From positions 558,001-622,000 of the forward strand of contig CAWFHZ010000007.1 of assembly GCA_963815785.1 (NCBI GenBank): a stretch of 64,000 nucleotides of DNA, given 5' to 3'. Of the stretch, positions 26,006 to 35,516 are shown piece by piece. A program made the position numbers and the translations under genes. The DNA comes from DATFVA01 sp963815785. Its GTDB lineage: Bacteria > Bacteroidota > Ignavibacteria > Ignavibacteriales > Ignavibacteriaceae. The notes under the pieces are model-generated. The model was not told the DNA's origin. It was given only the letters and a program-made list of their open reading frames with translations, and made no database searches. Every line of letters begins with the position of its first letter. Position 1 is the first letter of the stretch.

Positions 26006-27117
26006 GGATACTCCTGACTAACGATGCAGAAAAAATTGCAGGGGGTGAAAATTACGTTTTACATCTCGCTGAAGGATTAACCAACAAAGGACATGATGTT
26101 TTAATTGCTCCATTAAAATCATCAGAGCTTGAAGAAGAAAGTAAGAGAAGGGGATTTGAAACTACCGGAATTAATTTTGGAGCTCATGGCAAAGAGTTTA
26201 ATGCGGTAGCTGAATTGGTAAAATCATTTAAAGGAAAAAAAATAGATATTGTACATTCTAATTCTAATCTTGACCGAACAATAGCTGCCGCGGCTGGTAA
26301 AATAATTACTGCGAGGAATATTTCGTCTGTACATAGTTGTCTTAGTATAAACAGGAATATTGTACATTCCTTCCGGAATAAATTTCTCATAGATCACTTC
26401 ACACCTGTAGGATATTCCACAAAAAAAATAATGGTTGAAACCGATAAAATCTCCCCCGGGAAAATTACAGTTGTTCATATTGGTATTCCTGAAAATAAAA
26501 TAATGAGAACTGAAGCAGGCAGAAATAGAATCAGGAATGAGTTCTCCATTAAAAATGATGAGGTAGTAATTGGCACTCTTTCAAGGCTGGTTGAGTTTAA
26601 AGGGCATAAATATCTTATTGAAGCTTTTAATAAATTGAATCCGGAAGTGAATAAATTTACAAAGCTTTTAATAGTGGGAGACGGTGAACTAAAGCAAAAC
26701 CTAATGAGTCAGGCAGAGGAATACGGATTAAAAGATAAAATTATTTTTACTGGAGAACGAAATGATATCTCTGATGTTCTTTCTGCATTTGATGTTTTTT
26801 CCCAGTTTTCAATTGATGCCGGGGGAGAAACATTTCCTGTTGCAATAATTGAGGCATTAGCTTCCGGCTTACCCGTGATTGGCAGTAACGTTGGAGATAT
26901 AGAACATCTCATAGATGACAGTAAAAACGGTTATCTTGTAGAACCGGAAAATTTAGTTCAATTTACTCAAGCAATTACTAACCTAATAGAAGATAAAAGT
27001 TTAAGAAATGAAATGGGAAAAGAATCACGTATAAAATTCATAAAAGAATTTACACTAAATACTATGATTGAAAACATGGAGCTGGTCTACAACAAAGTAT
27101 TAAAGTTAAATGATTAA
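26002..27117 (+). CDS. Glycosyltransferase family 4
   Basis: 371 residues, GT-B: 'KIAGGENYVLHLAEGLTNKGHDV' (N-terminal GG loop), 'IDIVHSNSNLDRTIAAAAGK', 'VVIGTLSRLVEFKGHKYLIEAF', 'LLIVGDGELKQNL' and 'VAIIEALASGLPVIGSNVGDI' (donor-binding E-x7-E). It overlaps the GT2 before it and the glycerate kinase after it (8 nt), and is the last clear glycan gene of the cluster. Confidence 0.9.
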   Translation: MRILLTNDAEKIAGGENYVLHLAEGLTNKGHDVLIAPLKSSELEEESKRRGFETTGINFGAHGKEFNAVAELVKSFKGKKIDIVHSNSNLDRTIAAAAGKIITARNISSVHSCLSINRNIVHSFRNKFLIDHFTPVGYSTKKIMVETDKISPGKITVVHIGIPENKIMRTEAGRNRIRNEFSIKNDEVVIGTLSRLVEFKGHKYLIEAFNKLNPEVNKFTKLLIVGDGELKQNLMSQAEEYGLKDKIIFTGERNDISDVLSAFDVFSQFSIDAGGETFPVAIIEALASGLPVIGSNVGDIEHLIDDSKNGYLVEPENLVQFTQAITNLIEDKSLRNEMGKESRIKFIKEFTLNTMIENMELVYNKVLKLND

Positions 27118-28240
27118 AAAGATCTTAATAGCTCCCAATAGTTTTAAAGAAGTTGCAGACTCCGATATAATTGCAGAACTTTTTAAAAAGTATCTTAGCA
27201 ATGTTACCTCACTTAAAATTGAAACATTTCCAATTTCTGATGGGGGAGACGGATTTCTGAATGTATGTAAATCTGCTTTTAATCTGGACCTTATTAACTA
27301 CAGAATAACTACTCCATATGACGAATCCTTTTTTAATTGTGAAGTTGGTTATGATAAAATAAAACATAGTTTATATATTGAATCTGCAAGAGTCCTTGGG
27401 TTAAGAGTTATACCGGAAGATCAAAGACATCCTCTAAGTCTTTCTTCTAAAGGATTAGGAGATCTGCTGTTGCAAATCAACAAAGATGTGAAGGAAAATA
27501 GGCTGAATATAAAAGAAGTTTTTATTGGAGTTGGAGGAACTGGCACAAATGATCTTGGATTGGGGGCTTGCTCCCGATTTGAGTTAGAATTGGAAGATAT
27601 ATATGGAAAAAAGAATCCGGTCATTCCAGAATATTTTCACAGGGTGAAAAATGTGAAGTGGAGCAAGCCTGATTTATTATTTAATATCACTACAATAAGT
27701 GATGTGAATAATCCTTTACTGGGAATAATGGGTGCAACAAGAATCTATGGCTCGCAAAAAGGAGCAGATAGAGGTGAATTAAACGTTCTTGAACTTGGAT
27801 TTAATAAAATTCTTAATTCATTGAAAAATAATAAGTTATTTGATTCTTCTGATGTATTATCGGGCGCAGGTGGTGGATTAGCCGCAGGTCTTTATCTCTT
27901 TTTTAATGCATCAAATATTACAGCCGAAGATTTTATAAAAATCCATCTTAAATCGAATGAATTTATTAGCTCTTCAGATATTGTTCTGACTGGAGAAGGG
28001 AATTTTGACGAACAATCCTTAAATGGGAAGGGAGCAGGGATAATTTTAAATCTTGCCACCGATTTGAAAAAACATGTCATTTTATGCTGTGGTAAAGTAG
28101 ATGATGAAGTAAAACAGAAATTGAAAAATGATGTGGAGGTTATTGAACTTGTTTCATTTTTTGAATCACAGGAAGAATCAATAAGTAATATTGAAAAAGG
28201 AATAGAGTTCGCCTGTAAGAAGATTGCATCTCTGGTTTAA
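27110..28240 (+). CDS. Glycerate kinase, GlxK/GarK type
   Basis: 376 residues, the normal length for class II glycerate kinases. Seen: 'LIAPNSFKEVADSDIIAEL', 'FPISDGGDGFL', 'GVGGTGTNDLGLGA', 'LSGAGGGLAAGLYLFFNA' and 'DIVLTGEGNFDEQSLNGK'. It phosphorylates D-glycerate to 2-phosphoglycerate, linking serine/glyoxylate breakdown to glycolysis. The 8-nt overlap with the glycosyltransferase means it is co-translated with the glycan operon, though a link in function is not evident. Confidence 0.9.
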   Translation: MIKKILIAPNSFKEVADSDIIAELFKKYLSNVTSLKIETFPISDGGDGFLNVCKSAFNLDLINYRITTPYDESFFNCEVGYDKIKHSLYIESARVLGLRVIPEDQRHPLSLSSKGLGDLLLQINKDVKENRLNIKEVFIGVGGTGTNDLGLGACSRFELELEDIYGKKNPVIPEYFHRVKNVKWSKPDLLFNITTISDVNNPLLGIMGATRIYGSQKGADRGELNVLELGFNKILNSLKNNKLFDSSDVLSGAGGGLAAGLYLFFNASNITAEDFIKIHLKSNEFISSSDIVLTGEGNFDEQSLNGKGAGIILNLATDLKKHVILCCGKVDDEVKQKLKNDVEVIELVSFFESQEESISNIEKGIEFACKKIASLV

Positions 28241-28318
28241 TGGGTTTTATCCCTTTGACATTTTTTATTAAATTTCAACAATTAACAATTATTAAATGAT
28301 CGGAAGCAAAGAGTAATT

Positions 28319-29158
28319 ATGCAGCAATATCTTGATTTGATAAAACTTGTTATGGAAAACGGAGTTCGAAAACCAACAAGAACAGGTGTTGATACAATAT
28401 CCTATTTTGCTGCCTTTTATCGTGTTGATCTGGCAGAAGGATTCCCTTTATTAACCACAAAAAAAATGCATTGGAAATCATTGCTTCATGAAGTATTGTG
28501 GTACTTATCCGGTGAAAATCATATAAGGAATCTTAGGAAGCACACTAAAATTTGGGATGCATGGGCGGATGATGAAGGGAATCTTGAAACTGCCTATGGT
28601 TACTACTGGCGCAAATTTCCCAGTGCGCAGAAAAATAAAGAGGGAAAATGGGAGGTACATGAAGTTGATCAAATCAAATATGTGATAGAACAGCTTAAAA
28701 AGAATCCATACAGCAGGCGACTTGTTGTTACTGCCTGGGAACCGGGAAATGCAACAACAAGCAAGCTTCCACCATGTCATTACTCTTTTGCTTTTAATGT
28801 TTCTGATGGAAAATTGAATTGCCATCTTACTCAAAGGTCAGGTGATATAGCCCTGGGAATTCCTTTCAATCTTGCAGCTTATTCTATTTTAACTCAAATA
28901 ATTGCACAGGAGACCGGACTTTCTTTAGGTTATTTTGCGCATACAATCATTGATGCCCATATTTATGTTGCTGATAAAGGAACCGAAATGGAAAAGTACG
29001 ATCATCTTGAAGGATTAAAGGAACAATTGAAAAGAAAACCTCTGCCTCTGCCCAAATTGATTATAGCGGATAAACCAATTGATGAACTGACTTATGATGA
29101 TTTTGAATTAGTTGGTTATAAGTATCAGGACCCGATAAAATTTGAGGTTGCTGTTTGA
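28319..29158 (+). CDS. thyA: Thymidylate synthase
   Basis: 279 residues. Family blocks: 'NGVRKPTRTGVDTISYF', 'FPLLTTKKMHWKSLLHEVLWYLSG', the catalytic Cys in 'LPPCHYSFAFNVS' (about residue 160), 'LTQRSGDIALGIPFNLAAYS' and 'DAHIYVAD'. It methylates dUMP with methylene-tetrahydrofolate. Its stop overlaps the dihydrofolate reductase start, the common thyA-folA pairing that recycles the folate. The 78 nt upstream hold a possible TTGACA box at 28255 but no convincing partner element. Confidence 0.97.
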   Translation: MQQYLDLIKLVMENGVRKPTRTGVDTISYFAAFYRVDLAEGFPLLTTKKMHWKSLLHEVLWYLSGENHIRNLRKHTKIWDAWADDEGNLETAYGYYWRKFPSAQKNKEGKWEVHEVDQIKYVIEQLKKNPYSRRLVVTAWEPGNATTSKLPPCHYSFAFNVSDGKLNCHLTQRSGDIALGIPFNLAAYSILTQIIAQETGLSLGYFAHTIIDAHIYVADKGTEMEKYDHLEGLKEQLKRKPLPLPKLIIADKPIDELTYDDFELVGYKYQDPIKFEVAV

Positions 29159-29646
29159 AGTTGATTATTATCTCGGCAGTTGCCCGGAACGGTGTAATTG
29201 GACGCTCCAGTGGAGAAATGCCCTGGCATGTAAAAGAAGAATTTCAGCATTTTAAAAACACAACTTTCGGATTCCCGATAATAATGGGTAGAAAAACTTT
29301 TGAAACCCTGAAAACCCCGCTTAAGGGACGGTTGAATGTTGTCGTTTCAGCAAGTCCTGATTTCAATCTTTCATTTGCTGAAGTTAAAATTTATCATACT
29401 CTTCATGAAGCTATTACTTCAGTAAGTGAACTAAATCCGGAAAAGATTTTTATTATTGGAGGAGGCCAGGTTTACAAACAGGCAATTTCTTTTGCAGATG
29501 AAATGATAATATCTATAATGCACTTTGATGCGGAAGGAGACGTACTTTTTCCGGAAATAGATAAAAATATCTGGAAAGAGAATTCAAAAGAAGAAAGAGA
29601 TCAGTTTGATATAATAACTTATGTTAGAAAAAATGACAAAGATTAA
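29155..29646 (+). CDS. folA: Dihydrofolate reductase
   Basis: 163 residues from a TTG that overlaps the thyA stop. 'IISAVARNGVIGRSSGEMPWHVKEEFQHFK' contains the folate site, with Glu at the position of E. coli Asp27; 'PIIMGRKTFE' and 'EKIFIIGGGQVYKQAI' are the NADPH and GG blocks. It reduces the dihydrofolate made by ThyA. The end overlaps the mutL start by 14 nt. Confidence 0.95.
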   Translation: MKLIIISAVARNGVIGRSSGEMPWHVKEEFQHFKNTTFGFPIIMGRKTFETLKTPLKGRLNVVVSASPDFNLSFAEVKIYHTLHEAITSVSELNPEKIFIIGGGQVYKQAISFADEMIISIMHFDAEGDVLFPEIDKNIWKENSKEERDQFDIITYVRKNDKD

Positions 29647-31474
29647 GATTCTATCAGAAAATATAGCGAATAAAATTGCAGCCGGTGAAGTTGTTCAGAG
29701 ACCCGAATCAGTTGTGAAAGAACTGATTGAAAATTCTATTGATGCCGGCGCCGATACAATTGAATTAATGATAAAACATTCCGGCAAATCTCTTATACAA
29801 GTTTGTGATAACGGGATTGGGATGAGTGAAGATGATACTTTGCTTTGTATTAAGAAACATGCGACAAGTAAAATATTTTCTTATGATGATCTCGAGTCAA
29901 TCGCCACACTCGGATTTCGGGGGGAGGCATTAAGTTCTATTTCAGCGGTTGCTCAGATTGAAATAAAAACTGAGACAAGAGATGAGGAACTTGGAACACT
30001 CATTCGATTAGAAGATTCAACTAATATCATTAAAGAGAAAGGATCTTTTTCCAAGGGAACCTGTGTTTCGGTTAAAAATTTGTTTTTTAACACTCCGGCA
30101 AGAAGGAATTTTTTAAAGTCTGACTCAACTGAATTAAAACACATTGTTGATACTTTTAATAAAATTTCTCTCAGTCATCCCGATTTAAATTTTAAATTTT
30201 ATAATGAAGATGATTTGATCTACAACTATTCTGCCGGAGATATTTCAAACAGGATAAAACAGGTTTTTGCGGATAATATGATTGATGCTCTGCTTCCTGT
30301 TGAAGAACGGACTGATTTCCTGAATGTCCATGGGTTCATCGGAAAACCGACGATGCTGAAGAAGAGCAAAGGTGATCAGTATCTTTTTCTCAATTCGCGG
30401 TATGTTATCAGCAAACAGATAAATCATGCTGTGTTTACTGCATATGAAAATTTTCTTGAGAAAGGAGATTATCCTTTCTTTATCATTTACATCGAGCTTG
30501 ATCCAAAAAAGATTGATGTCAATGTGCATCCTTCTAAGCTTGAAGTACGATTTGATGATGAAAAGGATGTGTACAATTTTATACTTGCAGTGGTTAAAAA
30601 GGCTCTAGGTACCCACGATCTTGTTCCCGAAATGATATTTTCTCATACTACGGAAGAGACGGAAAAACTCAGAGTGAATAATTTCAGAAAAGTTGAAAGT
30701 AATGATTTCTCAGACAGACCCGATTTAAGTGAAAAGAAATCATTTGCAAAAACAAATTTCAGTGATAAAGAAATTGATATGATCTTCAAAGCAATTCCTG
30801 ATGATATAATTAAATCTGATACATTGAATACTTCACATCCTTTTGAAACAGAACCAAAAGAACTTTATCATTACTCTACACAAAAGGAAGTTAGCGAATC
30901 AGAAAACCCGGTTTTTATAATCCAGCTTCATAATAAATACATTCTCTCACAGATAAAAACGGGACTGATGGTAATTGACCAGCATGTTGCACACGAAAGA
31001 ATTCTATATGAAAAAGCTTTAAAAAGAATGGATGCAAACCTGCCTTTCTCCCAGCAATTACTTTTTCCCAAGACGATTGAACTTGATCCGGGAACCTTAT
31101 TGGTACTAAAAGAAATTTCACCTTTACTGATAAAACTCGGATTTGGAATCAAATTTTTCAGTAAAAATACAATTGTAATTGAGGGAGTTCCCGAAGATGT
31201 GAAGAAAGGTTCTGAAGAAATTGTTTTGATGGAACTTGTGGATGAGTATGTTAAAAATGAACGCGAAAAGAAACTTGAGACACGGGAAAATATTGCCAAA
31301 TCATACTCATGTAAAGCTGCAATAAAAGCTGGTGACAGACTTTCGGAAAAAGAATTGAGACTGTTGATAGACCAGTTATTTGCAACATCAATGCCTTATG
31401 TTTGTCCTCATGGCAGACCTATAGTTGTAAAAATATCCCTAGAAGAATTTGACAGAAGATTCGGAAGAACATAA
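29633..31474 (+). CDS. mutL: DNA mismatch repair protein MutL
   Basis: I prefer the ATG at 29633 (MTKIKILSENIANKIAAGEVV) over the upstream TTG, because family members start a few residues before 'ILSENIANKIAAGEVV'. 613 residues. The GHKL ATPase part shows 'KELIENSIDAGAD', 'DNGIGM' and 'TLGFRGEALSSI'. The C-terminal part keeps the endonuclease motif as 'DQHVAHERILYE' (usual DQHAxxExxxxE with Val for Ala) and the metal-binding 'SCKAAIKAG' and 'CPHGRP', so this MutL should be nicking-competent. It is co-transcribed with thyA-folA. Confidence 0.96.
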   Translation: MTKIKILSENIANKIAAGEVVQRPESVVKELIENSIDAGADTIELMIKHSGKSLIQVCDNGIGMSEDDTLLCIKKHATSKIFSYDDLESIATLGFRGEALSSISAVAQIEIKTETRDEELGTLIRLEDSTNIIKEKGSFSKGTCVSVKNLFFNTPARRNFLKSDSTELKHIVDTFNKISLSHPDLNFKFYNEDDLIYNYSAGDISNRIKQVFADNMIDALLPVEERTDFLNVHGFIGKPTMLKKSKGDQYLFLNSRYVISKQINHAVFTAYENFLEKGDYPFFIIYIELDPKKIDVNVHPSKLEVRFDDEKDVYNFILAVVKKALGTHDLVPEMIFSHTTEETEKLRVNNFRKVESNDFSDRPDLSEKKSFAKTNFSDKEIDMIFKAIPDDIIKSDTLNTSHPFETEPKELYHYSTQKEVSESENPVFIIQLHNKYILSQIKTGLMVIDQHVAHERILYEKALKRMDANLPFSQQLLFPKTIELDPGTLLVLKEISPLLIKLGFGIKFFSKNTIVIEGVPEDVKKGSEEIVLMELVDEYVKNEREKKLETRENIAKSYSCKAAIKAGDRLSEKELRLLIDQLFATSMPYVCPHGRPIVVKISLEEFDRRFGRT

Positions 31475-31504
31475 ATTATACTTCTATAAAGACTTAGATG
31501 TTAT

Positions 31505-31512
31505 TATCTTTG
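31505..31512 (+). promoter_or_regulatory. TAnnTTTG -7 element before the mutase gene
   Basis: TATCTTTG fits the Bacteroidota -7 consensus, 27 nt before the ATG, leaving room for the AAAAGGA ribosome site. A -33 TTG is not clearly present (TTC at about the right place). Confidence 0.4.
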
Positions 31513-31539
31513 TAATTAAATAATGTAAAAAGGAATTAT

Positions 31540-33195
31540 ATGTTGGATAAAGATTATAAGAAAAGAAAAGATGTATACAATGAAAAGGTCGCAGCTTCAA
31601 AAAACTCGGGAATGAAATTTACCACAGTGAGTGACAGAGATGTTGATGTTTTATACGGACCTGATGACATTGAAAACATTAATTACCTGAGTGAAATCGG
31701 ATTCCCTGGTGAATATCCTTATACAAGAGGAGTTCATACGAATGGATACAGGGGAAGAATCTGGACCATGCGCCAGTTTGCAGGATTCGGATCGCCGGAA
31801 GATACTAACGAAAGATTTCACTACTTATTGAATAAAGGACAAACAGGATTATCAGTAGCATTTGATCTTCCCACACTTATGGGATGGGATTCCGATGCTC
31901 CTTTGAGTGAAGGGGAAGTAGGAATTTGTGGAGTTGCAATTTCTTCACTGGAGGATATGGAAATTCTTTTTGATAAAATTCCTCTCGACAAAGTTTCGAC
32001 CTCAATGACAATCAATTCGCCTGCAGCAATGATTTTTGCTTTTTATCTGGCTGTTGCAGCTAAACAGGGAGTTGATTTTAAAAGTTTACGCGGCACATTA
32101 CAGAATGATATTTTAAAAGAATATATCGCACAAAAGGAATACATCTATCCTCCTGGTCCTTCTATGCGTATAATTGTTGATATGATAGAATATTGTGCAA
32201 AGGAAGTTCCCCAATGGAACCCGGTTTCTGTAAGTGGATATCATATTCGTGAAGCCGGTTCAACTTCTGTGCAGGAACTTGCATATACTCTTGCTGACGG
32301 ATTTGCTTACATTGAGGCTTGTATTGAAAGAGGGATGGATGTAGATGAATTTGCTCCAAGAATTTCTTTCTTCTTTAATTCACACCTTGATTTCTTCGAG
32401 GAAATAGCCAAATTCCGTGCGGCAAGGAAAATTTATGCTAAAAGAATGAAAGAAAAATACGGAGCAAAAAACCCGCGTTCCTGGTGGTTAAGATTCCACA
32501 CTCAAACAGCTGGTTGTACATTAACAGCACAGCAGCCCGAAAATAATATTGTACGAACCGCTTTCCAGGCATTAGCTGGTGTTCTTGGAGGAACCCAGTC
32601 ACTTCATACAAATTCGATGGATGAAACACTTGCACTACCGAGTGAAAGAGCTGTTAAAATAGCATTGAGAACTCAGCAATTAATTGCTTACGAAACCGGC
32701 GTAATAAATACTGTTGACCCTCTCGGCGGAAGTTATTTTGTTGAAGCACTGACCGATAAAATGGAAAAGGAAGCAAATGAAATTTTTAATCAGATTGATT
32801 CTCTCGGAGGTGTTATAGCTGCAATTGAAACTGGATACTTCCAGAAAGAAATCGCAGATGCTGCCTATAGATACCAAAGAGAGGTAGAAAAGAAAGAAAA
32901 GTTTATAGTTGGTGTTAATGAATTTATAGAGAAAGATGAAAAAGTTGATATCCCGATTCTTTATGTTTCACCTGAAGTAGAGAAAGTGCAGAAAAAACGT
33001 TTGGCTGAGATGAAATTTCACAGAAGCCAGTCAGCTGTTGATGAAAGCTTAAAAGAAATCAGAAATGCGGGAATGAATGGAAATAATCTTATGCCCATAT
33101 TTTTAAAAGCAGCCCGCAATTATGTAACTCTTGGTGAAATGGTAAACGAACTCAAGCAAGTTTTCGGTATTTATGAGGAAACTGCTGTTTTTTAA
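31540..33195 (+). CDS. Methylmalonyl-CoA mutase-type large subunit without B12 domain
   Basis: 551 residues. The TIM-barrel half of the mutase is present: 'GEYPYTRGVHTNGYRGRIWTMRQFAGFG', 'GQTGLSVAFDLPTLMGWDSD', 'SGYHIREAGSTSVQELAYTL', 'RFHTQTAGCTLTAQQPENN' and 'GGTQSLHTNSMDE'. It ends without the cobalamin-binding DxHxxG domain, so it needs a separate small subunit not encoded in this window, as in the two-gene archaeal-type mutases (mcmA1 + mcmA2). The substrate (methylmalonyl-, isobutyryl- or a related CoA) cannot be fixed. It is followed four bases later by the UbiA-type gene. Confidence 0.9.
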   Translation: MLDKDYKKRKDVYNEKVAASKNSGMKFTTVSDRDVDVLYGPDDIENINYLSEIGFPGEYPYTRGVHTNGYRGRIWTMRQFAGFGSPEDTNERFHYLLNKGQTGLSVAFDLPTLMGWDSDAPLSEGEVGICGVAISSLEDMEILFDKIPLDKVSTSMTINSPAAMIFAFYLAVAAKQGVDFKSLRGTLQNDILKEYIAQKEYIYPPGPSMRIIVDMIEYCAKEVPQWNPVSVSGYHIREAGSTSVQELAYTLADGFAYIEACIERGMDVDEFAPRISFFFNSHLDFFEEIAKFRAARKIYAKRMKEKYGAKNPRSWWLRFHTQTAGCTLTAQQPENNIVRTAFQALAGVLGGTQSLHTNSMDETLALPSERAVKIALRTQQLIAYETGVINTVDPLGGSYFVEALTDKMEKEANEIFNQIDSLGGVIAAIETGYFQKEIADAAYRYQREVEKKEKFIVGVNEFIEKDEKVDIPILYVSPEVEKVQKKRLAEMKFHRSQSAVDESLKEIRNAGMNGNNLMPIFLKAARNYVTLGEMVNELKQVFGIYEETAVF

Positions 33196-33198
33196 TTA

Positions 33199-34077
33199 AT
33201 GTTCACTCAAATTATAAAGCTAATCAGAATACCTCAGTGGATTAAAAACTTTTTTGTTTTTGTTCCACTGGTATTTTCTTTAAATCTTTTCCACAAAGAA
33301 TTACTTTTTACAACTCTTCTTGGATTTTTTATATTCTGTTTAACTTCAAGTGTAGTCTATATCATAAATGATATAGTTGATGCGGATGCTGATCGTGCAC
33401 ATCCTGTAAAAAAGTTGCGCCCGATCGCATCCGGAAAAATCAGTCCGTCGCAGGGAATTATTATTGCCTCCGTTTTTGTCTTAGTGATTATACTGCTATG
33501 TACCGGGTTAAATAGTTCTTTTATTTTTTTACTTCTATTATTCTTTATTATAAATGTTCTGTATTCCTTCAAATTAAAACACATAGTCTTGCTTGATGTT
33601 TTCAGTATTGCCGCCGGATTTTTAATCAGAGTTCTTGCCGGGGCGGTTATAATTGGAGTTGCAGTATCCAGCTGGCTTATTCTTACAACAATGTTTATTT
33701 CACTATTCCTTGCTGTAATGAAGAGACATTCTGAAATAGCTATGTTACCTGAAGATTCAACTGCGACAACCCGGAAAGTTCTTGCTTATTATTCGTTAAG
33801 TTTTGCCGACCAGATGGCTACTATTGCAGCTGCCGGAGTAATTATTTGTTATGCACTTTACACAGTATCAGAAAGAACCATTTCCGTTTTTAAAACTGAA
33901 AATCTGATTTATACTACCCCTTTTGTGGTATTCGGGATTTTCAGATATATGTTCCTGGTTTATATGAACAGACAGGGAGAAAATACAACGCGTATTCTGC
34001 TTACTGATGTAGTTATGATAATTACAGTAATTTTATATCTTCTGACTACCATGTTTATTATTTATAATAAATATTGA
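33199..34077 (+). CDS. UbiA-family prenyltransferase, DPPR-synthase-like
   Basis: 292 residues, about eight membrane helices. 'RIPQWIKNFFVFVPLVFS' and 'VVYIINDIVDADADRAHPVKKLRPIASGKI' (first NDxxDxxxD motif) are the signature of decaprenyl-phosphate phosphoribosyltransferase-like proteins (Rv3806c type), and 'DVFSIAAGFLIRVLAGA' is the second motif. Such enzymes put phosphoribose onto a polyprenyl phosphate for arabinose- or ribose-containing glycans. The partner oxidoreductases (DprE1/E2-like) are not in this window. The context with a mutase is unexpected. Confidence 0.85.
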   Translation: MFTQIIKLIRIPQWIKNFFVFVPLVFSLNLFHKELLFTTLLGFFIFCLTSSVVYIINDIVDADADRAHPVKKLRPIASGKISPSQGIIIASVFVLVIILLCTGLNSSFIFLLLLFFIINVLYSFKLKHIVLLDVFSIAAGFLIRVLAGAVIIGVAVSSWLILTTMFISLFLAVMKRHSEIAMLPEDSTATTRKVLAYYSLSFADQMATIAAAGVIICYALYTVSERTISVFKTENLIYTTPFVVFGIFRYMFLVYMNRQGENTTRILLTDVVMIITVILYLLTTMFIIYNKY

Positions 34078-34127
34078 AATAATTAAATAGTAACGAAAGT
34101 GTTACGGGATAATTGTTAGGATTAAAA

Positions 34128-34196
34128 ATGATTCGAAATGAAATTATTAATTTTATGTTTGCAATAAATAAGACTTATCCGGGTAAAGGATACTGA
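34128..34196 (+). CDS. Possible 22-codon leader ORF before the CorC gene
   Basis: ATG at 34128 opens a 22-residue frame (MIRNEIINFMFAINKTYPGK.. ) whose TGA overlaps the ATG of the next gene as TGATG. A GGA-containing purine stretch precedes it. Chance is quite possible for a frame this short; the stop-start overlap is what makes it worth listing. Confidence 0.3.
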   Translation: MIRNEIINFMFAINKTYPGKGY

Positions 34197-35446
34197 TGAC
34201 TAATCAGCTGATAATATTAATAATACTCGTATTGATAAGTGCTTTTTTTTCAGGTTCCGAACTTGCGTTTGTCGTTTCAAATAAACTAAAAATTGAAGTT
34301 CGTGCAAGGAAAAAAAATATAGCTGCTAAAAGTGCGTATTCATTTGTTAAAAATCCCCAGTATTTCTTTTCAACTATATTAATTGCTAACAACGTAGTCA
34401 ATATAGCTTTTGCATCTTTAAGTGCTTTAATTCTATCAGCTGCATTCAACCTGAATGAATTCAGTATTCTGATTATTTCCACACTGATTCTTTTATTATT
34501 CGGCGAACTTATTCCGAAATTTTTAGCGAGAGAATTGGGTGAAAGAGTTGTTCTGTTCACATCAATTCCCATACGTATAATTTTTTATGTTTTATATCCA
34601 TTAGTAAGAATGATTTCGTCACTTTCTTTGTTTCTGACACAATCTTCAAATATGAAAGCTGAAAATATTAACTATCTTTTCAGCAAAGAAGACATAGAGT
34701 TTCTTGTAAAAGAGAGCCATGAAGCAGGAGTTGTAAATAAAAAAGAGAGTGACATAATAACCCGTGTCCTGGCACTTGGTGAACAGAGGGTTTATGAAGC
34801 GATGCGTCCGAGGACTGAGATAGTCGGTGTCGACATCGATTCAACAATTGATGAAGCAATTACCATATTTATAGAATCGGGTTATTCAAAAATTCCCGTT
34901 TACGAAGAGAACCTTGATAATATTCGCGGAGTTATATTCGCGTACGATATATTTAAATCACCAAAGAATCTGCAAAATATTATAAGGGAAATCATTTTTG
35001 TTCCTGAAACAAAACGCAGCTTTGAAATGCTAAATGAGTTTCTGAACAAACAGGTTTCTATTGCTATTGTTGTTGATGAATTTGGTGGAACCGCAGGACT
35101 TGTGACTATGGAGGATATAATTGAGGAATTATTTGGTGAAATTAAAGATGAATATGATATAGAAGAAGATATATGCAGAAAAATTGCTTCGGATACTTAT
35201 CTCATCAGCGGTAAGGTTGAAATTGATTATATAAATGAAAAATATAATTTAAATATTCCCACCGGAGATTATGAAACCATTGCCGGCTTTATCACAAGTA
35301 AACTTGGAAGAATTCCGTTACAGGGTGAAAATGTAACGATTGAGAATTTTAATTTTTTAATTGCCCGTGCAACTAATATTAAAATAGATCTATTAAAACT
35401 TACAATTATTCCTGCTGAGGATGCTATTCAGGCAAATTCCCTTTAG
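34196..35446 (+). CDS. CNNM/CorC-family membrane protein with CBS domains
   Basis: 416 residues: a DUF21 membrane part (about 1-180; 'ISAFFSGSELAFV', 'GELIPKFLARELGE'), a CBS pair ('VYEAMRPRTEIVGVDID' to 'IREIIFVPETKRSFEM'), 'IVVDEFGGTAGLVTMEDIIEELFGEI' and a C-terminal CorC/HlyC domain. Known relatives export magnesium or cobalt, or are called hemolysin-like. The 118 nt before it hold a 22-codon frame and a weak 5-bp hairpin. Confidence 0.92.
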   Translation: MTNQLIILIILVLISAFFSGSELAFVVSNKLKIEVRARKKNIAAKSAYSFVKNPQYFFSTILIANNVVNIAFASLSALILSAAFNLNEFSILIISTLILLLFGELIPKFLARELGERVVLFTSIPIRIIFYVLYPLVRMISSLSLFLTQSSNMKAENINYLFSKEDIEFLVKESHEAGVVNKKESDIITRVLALGEQRVYEAMRPRTEIVGVDIDSTIDEAITIFIESGYSKIPVYEENLDNIRGVIFAYDIFKSPKNLQNIIREIIFVPETKRSFEMLNEFLNKQVSIAIVVDEFGGTAGLVTMEDIIEELFGEIKDEYDIEEDICRKIASDTYLISGKVEIDYINEKYNLNIPTGDYETIAGFITSKLGRIPLQGENVTIENFNFLIARATNIKIDLLKLTIIPAEDAIQANSL

Positions 35447-35466
35447 GAGATAACTGAGATTTCCCT

Positions 35467-35474
35467 TAAATTTG
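35467..35474 (+). promoter_or_regulatory. TAnnTTTG -7 element before tgt
   Basis: TAAATTTG matches the -7 consensus 43 nt before the tgt start. No strong -33 element, hence low confidence. Confidence 0.35.
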
Positions 35475-35516
35475 TACGGTATTAATAATTAATTTAAGCA
35501 ACGATACCAAATAATT

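Noticed and set aside
34092..34107. Small hairpin GTAAC/GTTAC after the UbiA-type gene as terminator
   Set aside because: Five base pairs only and no T-run on either strand.
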